Origin: Vitis vinifera
Lineage: Eukaryota; Streptophyta; Magnoliopsida; Vitales; Vitaceae
Length of the DNA: 64,000 bases
Reading direction: 5' to 3'
Assembly: GCF_030704535.1 (NCBI RefSeq)
Contig: NC_081821.1
Span: 8,323,001-8,387,000, forward strand
Below, piece by piece: positions 36,700 to 48,942 of this stretch; the first letter of the stretch is position 1, and every line of letters starts with the position of its first letter. The notes below the pieces were generated by a model, which worked only from the letters and a program-made list of their open reading frames with translations, searched no databases and was not told the DNA's origin. A program made the position numbers and the translations under genes.

Positions 36700-39600
36700 A
36701 TGGGAGAACACAAGAGACACCAGATGATGCAGAACCTATTCGGCGATCAATCAGAAGAGGAAGAAGAAGAGATCGATTCTGAGCACGAGTCCAACCCCCA
36801 ACCTGGCTACATCTCTGTTCGATCTCCCCCCTTGTTTTTATATATTTATTTTATTAATTTTGAAATAAAACGCTGTTCCTTAACGTGGGGCTGTGACTGC
36901 ACTCGTATACATTTGGGATTTTTTAGATACGGTTTTTTGATTGATAAAGGCATGTTTTTTTGATGATATTTGGGTATATACGATATGGGATTGTCGAATT
37001 GTTGTGTTCTTTGGTCTGGTGATGTCGTGTTGGTTGATAATTTTGAGAGGGGTTTGCTGAATTTTGCCTTAGAAATCCGAATTAGGTCGTGTTTAAGTGG
37101 ATTTTAGTTGCAGTGGCCTGTTTGGTTACCGAGAACATGGAGGAAAAGCAAAGCTAGTGAAATGTTGGGTTGTGGTTTTGTTTTCTTTTCCTTTGGGTAG
37201 AATTTGACAACCCTAATGAACTGACTGTGAAGGTGGCTGATTGGGAAGGGATGGGGGAAGGATTCGTATGGTTTGTTGAGTTTTGAAAATAGAGTTTCAC
37301 TTGCTCGAGTTAATAGTAGTATTAAGATTGGTTGAATACAGGTCTACATTTTCTAGGCTCGGGAAGAAGAAAAAAGTGTTGAACATTAAAAATTTTGGTT
37401 CTTTTATTCTCTTGCATTTTTGCAGTAACCAACCAAAATTCGAGGTTGCATCACCGTCGTGGAGTGAGGTTAGTTTAGTTGTATAAGTACTCTGGTTGGA
37501 CTAGTAAGCAGTTAGCATGTGGTCTGTTCTGATTGAAAACATCATGCTTCATCCATGCTCACTGGATTTATCTTGCACCCTAGACAATCTCACAGGTCCT
37601 CAAAAGATCAGGTATAAACTGGGGAGGCAGGATAGTCTTGGGAAGTTGGAATGGAAATGTGGTGGTATTCCCTGCCTTTGACTAGTCTGATTTGATTTTT
37701 AAAATGGTTTCTTCCATGAGAAATCCATAACCTCTATTTGTTAAACCCGACCATCTCCTGCATGGGGACAGAGGAAAAAAGAGGGGTGGGGAAGGGAGGA
37801 GAAGGCGGGGGGGTTGTTGGTTGCAGCTTGGTTTCTTTTCTAAAGTGCAAGTTCTATTTTTCTTATCTTCATTAGTTGGCCTATGTCATCTAAACCTCTG
37901 TAACCATGAACTCGATTCCTCCCCTCCAGGAGGGAAGATGAGTTGTTGATTCTTATGTGTATCATAGTGTGCAGAAAAAATGTACATATTACAGCTGAGC
38001 AGAATAAATGCCAAAAGAGGTTTCAATTTTGTGCTGTTTTGTAACTAAGTAATCTGTGTTCTCAGTTATATACTGATATTGGGTGGGTGAGTTACTTTAA
38101 CAGTTAATTAAATAGTCAAGCTGCATTATCATCTAACCACATGTTGATTTGATATGTCACGGTCAATGTTTTTGGCATGAGGAATTTGCAAATATGTATG
38201 TATGCATTTGTTTGGATTATTGCACAATTTCTTTGAGCACATTAAGGGGTGTGTTTTGGCATGGTAAAATTCTTATACAATTGGGTTTACATGACTACAT
38301 TATTGCTCTTTGATATCCTGTTTGATGGTCCTAATATAATGATTTCTTTAGGGTTATATATTTCATTTAGAATGCTTTTTTAGTTTTTTTTATTTTTTTG
38401 GTCTTTTATCTATGCATGAATTAACTGCTGAAAGTTTGATCATTGTGTGCAGTGCTATTTGGCAATACTAATATCATCTTCTTTGTGACTGTTCTATATC
38501 CAGGATGAAGGAGAGGGAGGACCAGAGCCTGAGGGTGAAGGTGAAATAGAGGGGCAAGGGGAGGCAGAGGTGGAGAGTGAGGGTGAATTACGTGATGTAG
38601 ACCCTGATCCTGGAGAGAGTGAGGCTGAAAGAGATCAAAGTTCTGAGGACGTAGAAGTTGGTGATCAAAGGGAGGAGAGTGAAGGAAGAGAAACTGGAAG
38701 TGATGAAAAAGAAGGATATGGTCAAAGGGTAGTAACAAGCAGGCGACGCGATGTTATTGAGAGTGGATCAGAGAGGTCTGAGGAGAACCATTATGCTGAC
38801 CATGAAGATGAGGAAGTGGATCAGGCTAGAAGTCCTAGGTAATTGTCTCTTTCTCTATCCCTCTGTGGCTACTAGAATGACAAATAATGTTTTCAACTAT
38901 AAAGTTCCAAGGTTGCCTTTATACAAATCCACATATGCTCATGCTTTGGTCTGCTTGTGATCCAAAAAATCTTTCTTGGTCTGATATACCTCACCAGATA
39001 ATCTTGTAAAAGAGATTGGCATCTTCTACCTCACTCCATTTACATTTTATGAGAATGATCAGTATTTAGCTCAGTAAGTGTGTGTTTGATACCAAAATGG
39101 TATTATACTCGTGTATGGAACTCAATATAGCGATCCTTATTCGAGTTGAATTCTGTATTCCCAGATGAAGGAATATGTGGGTTCCTTTATCTTTGTTGGA
39201 TTTCAATTTCTGAAATATGCTGGCTGTAGGTGACCAATTAAAAAATTGCAATTTTTTTAGGATATCTCTATCTTAATTGGTGCTTGCTTTGGTTTTTTCT
39301 GTGTATACTGCTTGTATATGTTGGATGGGCCTCCCTTTTTTTGGTCGTCTATCAAAAAAAAAAAGGTGACCAATTCACAAACAGTGTATTATTACATTTC
39401 AAAATTTAAAATGACTCTTATCTGGATGCTTGTTTAACAGTAGATCACCTGGAGAGGAGAAGGATCAGACTCACAATTCTCACTCTGTTGCTGAGATTCG
39501 TGATGTATTTGGTGAGTCTGATGATGAAGAAGCAGCAGAATATGCAGTTGATAATGATATTGAGCAGAATTCCATTGTGAGTAAGAACTGTTTAAATGCA

Positions 39601-42293
39601 AAATACTTAGATATTTGTATTTCCTGATGCTGTGCAGCATGCTTATAATTCATTCACTGTCATAATGAAGATAAAATTGCCACTTTCCTGCCTCAGAGAT
39701 CCCCCATGGAAGAAGAAGGGAGCTATGAGAAAAACCTGAGACCAGAGGATATACTCCCTGATGAAGATGCTCAATATGGGTCAGAAGAGGAGAATGTTGA
39801 GATTAAATCTAAAGAGAAGCCTGTTGGGCCTCCTTTGGTGCTAGAGGTTCCACTACGGCGGCCTCCAGCTCACCCAGATAAGGTTTTCTCTTACCCTTTC
39901 TTCTACACAATGCTGTAACATCTTAGAAATTATCATTTCTTACAATGGATATGGTCCTTGAACATCACATAAATGAAACCAATTCCATTTTAACAGAGTA
40001 TTCCAAATGGAGGAATTTTATTCTTTTATCATCATGTAAGATGTGGTTATTTGTTCCTATTAACTCAAAATTTGGGTCATTTCAGTGGTAAAGGGATGGG
40101 AAGGATTTGTGGGAGGTTCCAGGTTCAACTCCCAATGGGGACAAAAATTTACCTATCAAAAAAAAAAAAATTGGGTCATTTCAGATTTCAAGAAGGATCT
40201 CACTTGCACATCTTGTTTGTGTGTGTGCGTGCTATTTGTTTCTAGTTAACACAAAATGTGAGTGTTGTTTTAGATCCAAGAAGGATCTCACTTGCATAAC
40301 TTATTTATATGTGTGTGCGCGTGTGCATTTGTGTGAGGTGGGGAGGTGTTGGGGGGGTGGTTTGTGTAGATATATGGGCATGTGCATATATAAATGTTTT
40401 TATGTATCTATGTATGTATTTTTGTATTTAAGTAAGCTTACGTGTGGGTGTGTTTGTATTTGTTTGTGTGTGTGCAATGTGCATGTTCATGTGTGTGTCT
40501 TTGGGCTTTTTTTAGTGGTTAGCTTTTTAGTAGAAGTTTGAGTGGATGCAGTGTTTAAGTTCTCTACCATCTATGCATGGTTTAATCATCATATTTTCTT
40601 GGAGGAACCTTTTCATGTGATTATTAATTTGCTTGATGTTTTAATGCTAATAGTGCCTTCAGATCATCTGATACTTGTGAAAGTCTATCAATTTATCTGT
40701 CTTGAGCTGTGGCAAAATTTTAATATTCAATAGTACTTTGTTACAGATGAACATGATAAAAGTTTCTAATATAATGGGCATTGAACCAAAGCCATTTGAC
40801 CCTAAAACGTACGTAGAAGAGGACACATTTGTGACAGATGAATCTGGATCCAAGAAACGCATACGCTTGGAGAACAACATTGTCCGCTGGAGGAATGTTA
40901 AAAATCCAGATGGCACAACATCTGTAAGTGAATACATTTTATTTTACATGCCAGAATTATCTTCAATATGTAGGTACATGTATGTGTGAATGCATAGTTA
41001 CACCCACACCCACACCCACACATATGTTGCATGTGTTTTTCCATGAGATAGACCAAATGGATGCATATGAGATTTTTTTCTTTGATTTTTTGCCTTTTTT
41101 GGTGGATTCAAATGTGTCATGATTCCATGTTTCTAAAAAATTATGCTACATTGTATTATGATGCATGAGCTGTTGACTTTGATTCTATGCTTATATGCTC
41201 AAAACTCACAGAAACATGACGCAGTATATAATGGTTTTACTTGGTTGTGTTTCTAAACATAAATTGCTATTATATTAGGCTTATTTTTATCCTATGCTGT
41301 CAAGTATCATTTTTTATAAGAAAAAGGGTAAAACTGAATATGTTGGAAGTAATGAAGTACCAAAAGTTTACTTTTTTTTTTTTTGGATAAATAAAGAAGA
41401 ATATATAGATATGAGGCGCCACAAGAAATACCAAAAGTCTATCGAACCTACATAAATCCTAAAGGCAAAAAGCTCGGAAATCTAAAAGGAAAAAAAAATG
41501 ATTATGAGGTTCCCTGTGAAACTAGGTTTTTTTTTTCTCTTGCTAGCATAATGTTCTTTAATTTTGAGATTGAAAACTTTTGATTTTGAAGAATCTTGTA
41601 TTTGTTCCTTATATTTACTTCAAAGAACCCAACGAGGAACTGATCTCAATATAACTGTACTATTCCCATAAATCAAGATGGCTTGATTTATGGGCTCATA
41701 GCCCATGATATACTTGTGGCACTGTCGTACTGGAGGTTTCAAGGTCAGTGCCCTCTGTGCTCTTTTGACAAGTTGGTAGGTGATTTTCTATGTGTACAGT
41801 ATTCCTGTGCCTTACCTTCAAGCCTTGATAAAATCCTCATGAACCAGATGAAAAAGTTAGTATAGTGCCAGAAGTACCTTGAGGCCAACTTAAAATAACA
41901 TGTTGCTTAAGGTTTTATGTACCCATTAATTCAGTTGTTGGTAGAATGAGAACTCAAGGACCTGATAATTTGTACATTGATGAAGTTGAATTTTGAGCTC
42001 AGGACTTGCTGTTTGTACATTATGGTTCTTGAGCCTGCTATATTTAACATAGTTTTTCCTCTTGGCATTGAGCTTTCATACTTTCTGTTGTTTTATTTCT
42101 ATAAGTGAGTTGGGCTCCACGTTTGCTTTTGAACTGCTTCTATTTGGTGATTCTAGAGCCTACTACTATCTTTAACTTTATTTTCTTAGTGGCATTGGGC
42201 TTTCTTTTTTGTTTTTCACCTTTAAATGCCAAAATTGTTCTAACCCTAGCAGCTGTAAACAAGGACACTTTTTATGCTTCACGTTTTTAATAG

Positions 42294-42355
<62 letters not shown>

Positions 42356-45300
42356 CTTCCAAAGGTGTATGTAACATTTTGTTTGGATTTGTAGTATGAG
42401 AGCAATGCGCGTTTTGTGAGATGGTCGGATGGCAGTTTACAGCTATTGATTGGGAATGAAGTTCTTGACATATCAGTGCAAGATGCCCAGCATGACCAAT
42501 CGCACCTTTTTCTTAGACATGGAAAGGTGACTTCTTTATCTTTTTGAGCTGAGTGATTCAGAATTTATGTGTATATGATGCACAAACACACCAACTAACG
42601 CACATACATGCATACATATACATAAATAGATGTGTGCACATGTGTGTGTGCATGTATTTTACTTCTAAGAGAATTATTTAGGCATTCTTATTATGACTGG
42701 CCAAGTTACAAAATATTTGGGTTTGAGGAAAGGCTTAGTTTAAGACAGGCTGTATATGTGTCACAATAGCCTGTCTTTGGTGAACAGGCTATTGCGATAA
42801 GCGTGTGTGTGTGTGGGTATTTTACTTCTAAGAGAACTATTTAGGCATTTTTATTATGATTGACCAAGCTGCAAAATATATGGGTTCAAGGAAAGCTGGT
42901 TGCTTATTAAAAAAAAGGTTCAAGGAAAGGTTTAGTGAACCAGGCTATTGCAATACATACATAGCCTGTCTTTTGTAACTGTTACAGGAAACATCTTCAA
43001 CAAAGTGCTTGCCTGCATGCTTTAGGGTTTTAGAATTTTTTTCCCCTTTAAATAGGCCTTTTTTCCTGTATGATTCTAATTTAATGTCAAAGGTTGGAAG
43101 TTTATTGCTTTTCATATTCTTGGTTTCTTTTCCTTTTTTTTTTTTTTTCTTTTTTCTTTTCTCTTTTTTTGTCTGCTATTCTTTCTCTCTTTCATTAGAA
43201 ACAGAGGAAAATTTTATTGAATACAAAGAAGCAAAATAGAGAGGACAGGGAGATGTTTCCAATTAATCAAATAACGTTTCGTGTAAAAACTACCTTCCAA
43301 GAGAAACCATACAAGGGTGAGTATAAGAGGATAACAAAAAGCCTCAAAGTGTCTATTCTAATTATGGAGGGTAAAAATGATTTTCAAAAGCTATAGGGAT
43401 TGTAATGCTTATCTTAGCCGAAAGACAGAGAAAAGAAAAAAAAGAAAAAAGAAGATCAAAAGCAAGAAAAAAAAGGAAAAAGAACCTTTCTCTAGGTTTA
43501 GTTGATCTAAAATCCATTAATACCCCAACTATCTCCAAGAACAATCAAAAGCCTTCATCAAATGGTTCTACTTCCTAGGGCTCCAAGTTGGAGCCCTCAC
43601 CCAGTTAATAATAGAAACATTTCTCCTCCATCCTGTAGCACCCCTCTGCTACTTGGATAGATGGGTTTTTTTCTTTGGTTTCTATTAAGCTGCGTCTGGT
43701 ACTATGGGATAAGAATCATAGGGATCTAGGATTCTGCTAAACCAGATGCTGGATGCAAAGATAAGCTTCTAGTTTGAGCCCAATTATTTCTGTGATTCAG
43801 GATCTACTCTGTCACCAAAATACCTTGTACGCATGTGAGACAAGGATTCCTTCATTTGTGGCCATTTTGATCACAGTGCAAAAACATTTGCCGTTCAGGA
43901 TATTGGATCCTAGTGGTATGCCATACTAAACAGGAAATTCATGCTTTTGGGGTTCAATTCCATTATGAAGTGTCTGTCTCATTTATCAAGTGCAGGTATG
44001 GTGCTTCCGAAACTCCTGTGAGATCATCTCCTTGTGGGGCCTCTGCTTCTATTATTATTATTATTAGTAATTTTATTTTTATTGTTAGTAGAACAATGCA
44101 GAACTTTCTATATGTCCTTTTGCTAGAGTGACATTCATGGAGAATTTGTCCTTGATGTCCTTTATGCCAATCATGCAGGGAATTCTCCAATCACAAGGGA
44201 GAATTTTGAGAAAGATGAGATTTATGCCCTCGTCTTTGTCATCGAATTCTCACAGGTTGTTAACAGCTCTTGTTGATTCACGACATAAAAAGGTTTATAA
44301 GGTTAAGAACTGCATCACAGACATTGATCCTGAGAGGGAAAAGGAGGAAAAAGAAAAGGTAGTACTTAAAAAATTAATGTCGTGTGATTCATATTGAGCT
44401 TTATGGATTTCCAACTTTCATTTTTTTTGGGTTGTCCTTTTGTAGGCTGTGAGTCAAACAATCAGAGCTAATCAACTTCTTAACCGAAAGCGGGAGAAGG
44501 TGAATCGAAAGTATACACAAACAGTGGACAGGGGGCGCCAACTGTCCCCTGGATTCTTGGAGGAAGCACTGGATGAGGTCTGCGCTTTCCATCTGCTTTC
44601 TCTATAACATTTATCCTCTTTTTTTTTTTCCCTTTCTATTCTTGTCTTGCTTGAAAAATACTGGATATTTTTGTTATCTGTAATGTTTATTTCGTATCCT
44701 GCCCTCTAATATCATAATTAAGTGTAAAAATAGTTATCTCAACATGCTAAAATTGTCAAAGGGTCAGGTTTCTTCTGTTTCGTTTTGTGTTGCTGCTTTT
44801 GGTTGAGAAGAAAATTTCATGGACTTGTAGTGAAGCCAATAGTCTTCATTTTATGGTATTGTATGTAATAGACATGGACAAAAGCACTCGGAATGGGTTC
44901 TCCAGAAACTTTAATTGGGCTTCTTCTTTCTCCACTGCTCATCAGGATGACGAGCCGGATTATCATGATTCTCGCCGCCATCGTCGTCGGTTTGAGGATG
45001 ATCTTGAAATGGATACTCGAGCTGAAAAACGTATTTTTAATGTGAAGAAGGTATAATAACTCAATGTCAATGAATAAATAACAATGTTTTCATGTGATTT
45101 GCATGTTCTCTTGCTAATAAAAGGAAGGCCCTTTTTTGTATTATTTCTTGCAGGGACATAAAGACATTCCTCGCAAATCATCCTTATCGGCTATTAAATC
45201 ATCTAGGCGTCCAGTGGATTTCTCTGACAGTGAGAGAGAGGAGTCTGAGTATGAAAGCGATGGGGAGGAAGATGAGAGGTCTTTCTCCCGGAAGAGGGCA

Positions 45301-46863
45301 GAGGAACCAGAGGAGGAATATGCTGAAGAGGATGAAGAGGAAGATGAACGTGATGAAGAAGAGGCTGAAGCGAATGAAGAATCAGAGGAGGAGGTTGAGG
45401 TATGCAGATTTGCTTCCAAACTTTTCATAGTATGTGCTTTAGCATAGGCTGCCTCAGGTATCACAGAGGTCAGTCTGGATAGCATTCCACAAAGTTTCAT
45501 AAGTGGGGCAAGGAAAATTTGATAATTTATTGAAAACAAATTATATAATTCTTCAAAGCCTTTGTACACCCCTCATTTTATACTTTGGCTTCCTTGCAAT
45601 AATGATTTTGGTAGTTTAGAATTGCTTTGTATCTCTTCAGGTCAGAAAATGTTTCAGAATCCTAGCTGTTCTAGAATGTTGGCTGTTGTGATCTTCCCCA
45701 TGGACAATAGCTTGAGATAACCAAGATGACTGTTATCATCAAGTGTTTCAGTAATTACTCATAATTGATTAGGAAAAAGAAGAGTTTAGGAACTAAAAAA
45801 GCACCAGAGTAGTGCAAAATGTTAAAAGATGGTATAGTAGATATATTTGTTCTTTTCATACAGCACAGTAGAATGATAACTGCTAAGGTATTCAGGTAGT
45901 TGTTTTAGCTTTATTTTAATAGAAATTCCATTATTTTGTTGTTTTAAATCATTAAGTGAGCTGACATTTTTGTTGGAGTGGCATTCGGCCACCTCCTTAC
46001 AACTTGTGGTATGAACCTGTGATGCCTCTACTGATTAGTGGCACAGATTGAAGTTAACATGCATTATGCATGATATATTGTAGTGGCTAATGGGGCAGTG
46101 TTATCTTCTGCAGATCAACATTACATTCATTGTGCATGATATATTCTAGTGGCTGAGGGTCTGGATTTGCTTCCAGGGCCTGGCTCCTCATGAGCACAAC
46201 TGGTAGATGCTCTCACTCACATGTGAGAGGTCTCAGGTTGTAGTCCTGGGCTTACCCAAGACATGATTTTAGAGGGGAGAGGTTGTGTATCCATGGTTTT
46301 CCTTGGTCCTGCAAAGCAAGACTTGTGGGTTTCTGTATTATTAAAAAAACCCTACCTTCTGGGTCCTGTTGAAGAGAGCTCCTACAATGATTTAATGATG
46401 TGGTGATGTTAACATTGTTACATCCACAGAGATATAATGGAAGCTGAAAAAAGGACTATTCTGGATGGTTATGATAATGCTAAATCCTAAAAACAAAATC
46501 TGTGCACCAGATGGTTTCAACCACTCAGTTCATTTTCTTATGAAATCCTATGATAATTTTGTTGGTGGAGGTTTTTAGGGTTGTGGTAGAGTTATTCACT
46601 GTGGTTTGATTTTTCCATTTGTGGGTATTGTTCATTTGTGCTGTTTTACATTGATAAAATAGTCTATATATGAATTGAGAATATTTGTTCAACCATCATA
46701 TTATGGTTAACAAATTGCGTTTTGGAATTTCTTGCAGGAACCAAAGCAAAAGGGTAAGGAGTATGCCAAGCGCAAGGGAATTGAATCAGATGAGGACTCT
46801 CCTCCAAGAAAGACTGCTAGCCACCGGAGAATGGCATTTGTTTATGAAAGTGATGAGGAGTAA
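36700..46863 (+). CDS. VIP4: LEO1 homologue (VERNALIZATION INDEPENDENCE 4), Paf1 complex subunit
   Basis: Eleven coding exons join with no frame break: 36700-36816, 38504-38838, 39441-39576, 39697-39882, 40747-40923, 42395-42526, 44179-44358, 44446-44577, 44946-45050, 45154-45399, 46738-46863; 1872 nt, 623 residues, about the size of Arabidopsis VIP4. The N-terminus MMQNLFGDQSEEEEEE and acidic Ser/Glu-rich arm (about 1-235) precede the Leo1 domain (about 240-425: LEVPLRRPPAHPDK, IMGIEPKPFDPKTY, RWSDGSLQLLIGNEVLDI, LRKMRFMPSSL). A basic stretch, a second acidic arm (about 520-585) and the conserved end HRRMAFVYESDEE follow. Leo1 forms a heterodimer with Paf1 in the nuclear Paf1 complex, which follows RNA polymerase II and supports H2B ubiquitination and H3K4/K36 methylation; in Arabidopsis vip4 mutants flower early through loss of FLC. 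All introns are GT-AG; intron 1 has the weak donor TCT|GTTCGA. The gene looks intact. Confidence 0.96.
40086..40170 (+). mobile_element. SINE with perfect target-site duplication, in LEO1 intron 4
   Basis: TGGTAAAGGG...GGAGGTTCCAGGTTCAACTCCC gives A- and B-box-like blocks, then ATTTACCTATC and a 13-A tail. It is flanked by the perfect 14-bp duplication TTGGGTCATTTCAG (40072-40085 and 40171-40184). The head looks shortened, so this is probably a 5'-truncated copy. Confidence 0.88.
41371..41509 (-). mobile_element. LINE 3'-end relic, antisense, in LEO1 intron 5
   Basis: T run, then GGATAAATAAAGAAGAATATATAG and GAGGCGCCACAAGAAATACC, the usual reverse-complement form of plant LINE tails. No coding sequence left. 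Confidence 0.45.
42299..42355. repeat. Compound (CA)n(TA)n microsatellite in LEO1 intron 5
   Basis: About 15 CA units followed by about 12 TA units, ending 40 bases before the exon 6 acceptor. The TA part is in the region of the branch point. Confidence 0.95.
42655..42975. repeat. Local duplication in LEO1 intron 6
   Basis: TTTTACTTCTAAGAGAA, TTTAGGCATT, TTATTATGA, CAAAATAT and AGGCTATTGC occur in the same order at 42657-42795 and 42820-42955 (spacing about 170 bases), with a TG-rich run in between. Confidence 0.75.
43195..43570 (-). mobile_element. Possible LINE 3' relic, antisense, in LEO1 intron 6
   Basis: Begins after a long T/C run with CAGAGGAAAATTTTATTGAATAC, similar in style to reverse-complement LINE tails, and continues A-rich. 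Low certainty. Confidence 0.3.
46185..46345 (+). mobile_element. SINE-like relic in LEO1 intron 10
   Basis: GAGCACAACTGGTAGATGCTC (A-box-like) and GTCTCAGGTTGTAGTCCTGG (B-box-like) about 40 bases apart, ending in TATTATTAAAAAAA. Different family from the one at 40086. Confidence 0.45.
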
Positions 46864-48933
46864 AAACTTGCTTCAGAAGCTTACAGTATAAGTGAGTATT
46901 TTCACTTACATCTATAGAAAGTGATTGTTAATAAGACTTGGTCTATCTTGTTACAGCAGTTGAACAGTTTTAGATACAGACTACAGTACTGAATGTTCCT
47001 TTCTGGGACAGTATGAACACATGCATACATGCTTTGTTAGCTTGTATGTGCATATAAGGACATGGTTTTTCATTTGAATTTGAATTAATTTCCTTGCGGA
47101 AGTTTCAAAGTTTTAGGTGTGTACGAGTTAAAATCTAGGGTGATCAATTCTCATTTTATTGGTTAATTTCAGCCTTAAGGAATACTTGGTCACAAACTTT
47201 GAGTAGAGATAGCAGGAAAAAAAAGGAAGTGTGGATGGGGTCATTTTGAACTGCCCTTACCATCCTTCACACTCCCTATAGGCATTCCTTAAATAATGGA
47301 CTCCAATTAGAAGGGGATTTGTATTTTTGATGATGATCCTCCTGACGTATAGTTATCAAGACCATTCTTGTTATTTGCATTGTAGTTATTATGTCCTTAA
47401 GAAATTTATGCCAAGAAAGCATCTTTTCGATGTATTAACTGGCTGTTTTAGCCTGAAGATATTGTATTAGGATATTAGTTAATTCTGTAACAAATTTCGA
47501 CAGATATACAGAGGTCTGAGGTTTGGTCTTTATTCTAGTGTCCATGTTTTGTTTATAGTTGCCTGATTAAGATCACAAGGAAATTCCAATTGCCCTTTTT
47601 GTCCCCTTCAATTCTATTGGAAACCAGATTTGGTGAACTTGGTTTGTTTCTACCTGCTATTATTTTAAAAAATGAAAATAGAATCGCACTCTTGGACTGC
47701 GGTATTAATTGTATGCTTAAAAGGAATTACAGCCAACTCCCTACGGTTTCGTTGTTTGCTAAGATCTGAAGTTACATTGGAGTATACATATCTATTTTGG
47801 TTGGCATTGCATTTTCTAATTACGGTCTTTGTCTGACCCAAAAATAGGATTCCAAACAAAGCCTTATCCTGTATTGTTGTAAGTAATTCTGGAAATAAAA
47901 TTACTTGTTAATGTGTATTCATTTAGCATCATATGTTTGTATGACAGTTCAAATACAATTCACATCATAGAAAAAGCCAAAAAGGTCAGACTCATGACTT
48001 GTTTTTTCTAAATTTCCTGTCATTTAATTCTTGATCAGTACAATGCATAACATTGTCTCATGGTGACAGCCCTTTAGGATATGGTTTCACTATGTTTTAG
48101 CACTTGTGTGGCCTGATATTTTCAGATTATATCATATGGTGTGTGGCATTGTATTGATCATGTCTTTAGCCCTGTGCTAAGACTTACCATGAACTTTTCC
48201 ACCAGAATGCAATTAATTCCATCATGGGCTACATGAAGATGGGCAGGCTGAGAATTTTTCTGGTTTTTTTGTTGTGATCTATTGTGTGAATGCTGTGGTT
48301 AGCAAGAAAACGATGAAGATGGTGGGGTCATACTTGAATCAAATGTTTGGCATGGGCAATGGGTTAGGATATAATTCTTTTGGAAACCAGAGTCTTGGAG
48401 CCTGTTTGGAAGCTGTTTTATAAAACTGGCTTATGTTCTTAAAAACAGAAAATTGTTTCTGCTTTCTAGACTGACGATTCAGATGACAAGTATTTTTGAT
48501 TGAAAACAAAACACTACAAATAAAATTTATTTTCAGTAAATATGTAGAAGCATAAAAAATAAGTTGAGAAGATTTTAAGTTATTAAATAAACTTTTATTT
48601 TAGAAAATATTAGTGAATTATTTTGAATAAGTTCCAAACAGACCCTTCTAATACGATTTTTGTAGTTACAGGCTCTGCTAATTTTGGAGAACTGTTTATA
48701 GTTGGGGTTCTAATATAATTAAAGAAAATAAAGAAAATAAAGGAGAGAGAGAATAGTTGGGGTTCGAAATTCCATTTATACTGGAATTTTCCCCTCATCC
48801 ACCATCCTCTTCACAAACAACCACGCCATTCCCCATGGAGATGAAGAAGTCATCTCCGCCATCAACCCCTGCCACTTTATTACCGTAACTGGTGGCCGTT
48901 TGGCACGACTCAAAAGGACCCCTTCATAACATA
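46864..48933. other. LEO1 3' flank and intergenic DNA
   Basis: The 3' UTR begins at 46864; an AATAAA at 47894-47899 is a possible but distant poly(A) signal, and a spliced 3' UTR cannot be ruled out because GTGAGTATT follows the stop at 46890. No other gene is seen. 48370-48640 carries words such as GTTTGGAAGCTG and CTTATGTTCTTAAAAACAG common in degenerate repeats. Confidence 0.5.
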
Positions 48934-48942
48934 TATAATTCA

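Noticed and set aside
40107-40541. Plus-strand frame rich in Cys and Val
   Set aside because: Falls in LEO1 intron 4 and results from TG-rich sequence after the SINE.
45141-45569. Minus-strand frame of 142 codons rich in serine
   Set aside because: It is the antisense of the acidic Glu-rich exon 10 of LEO1; GAG/GAA repeats read as CTC/TTC give poly-Ser.
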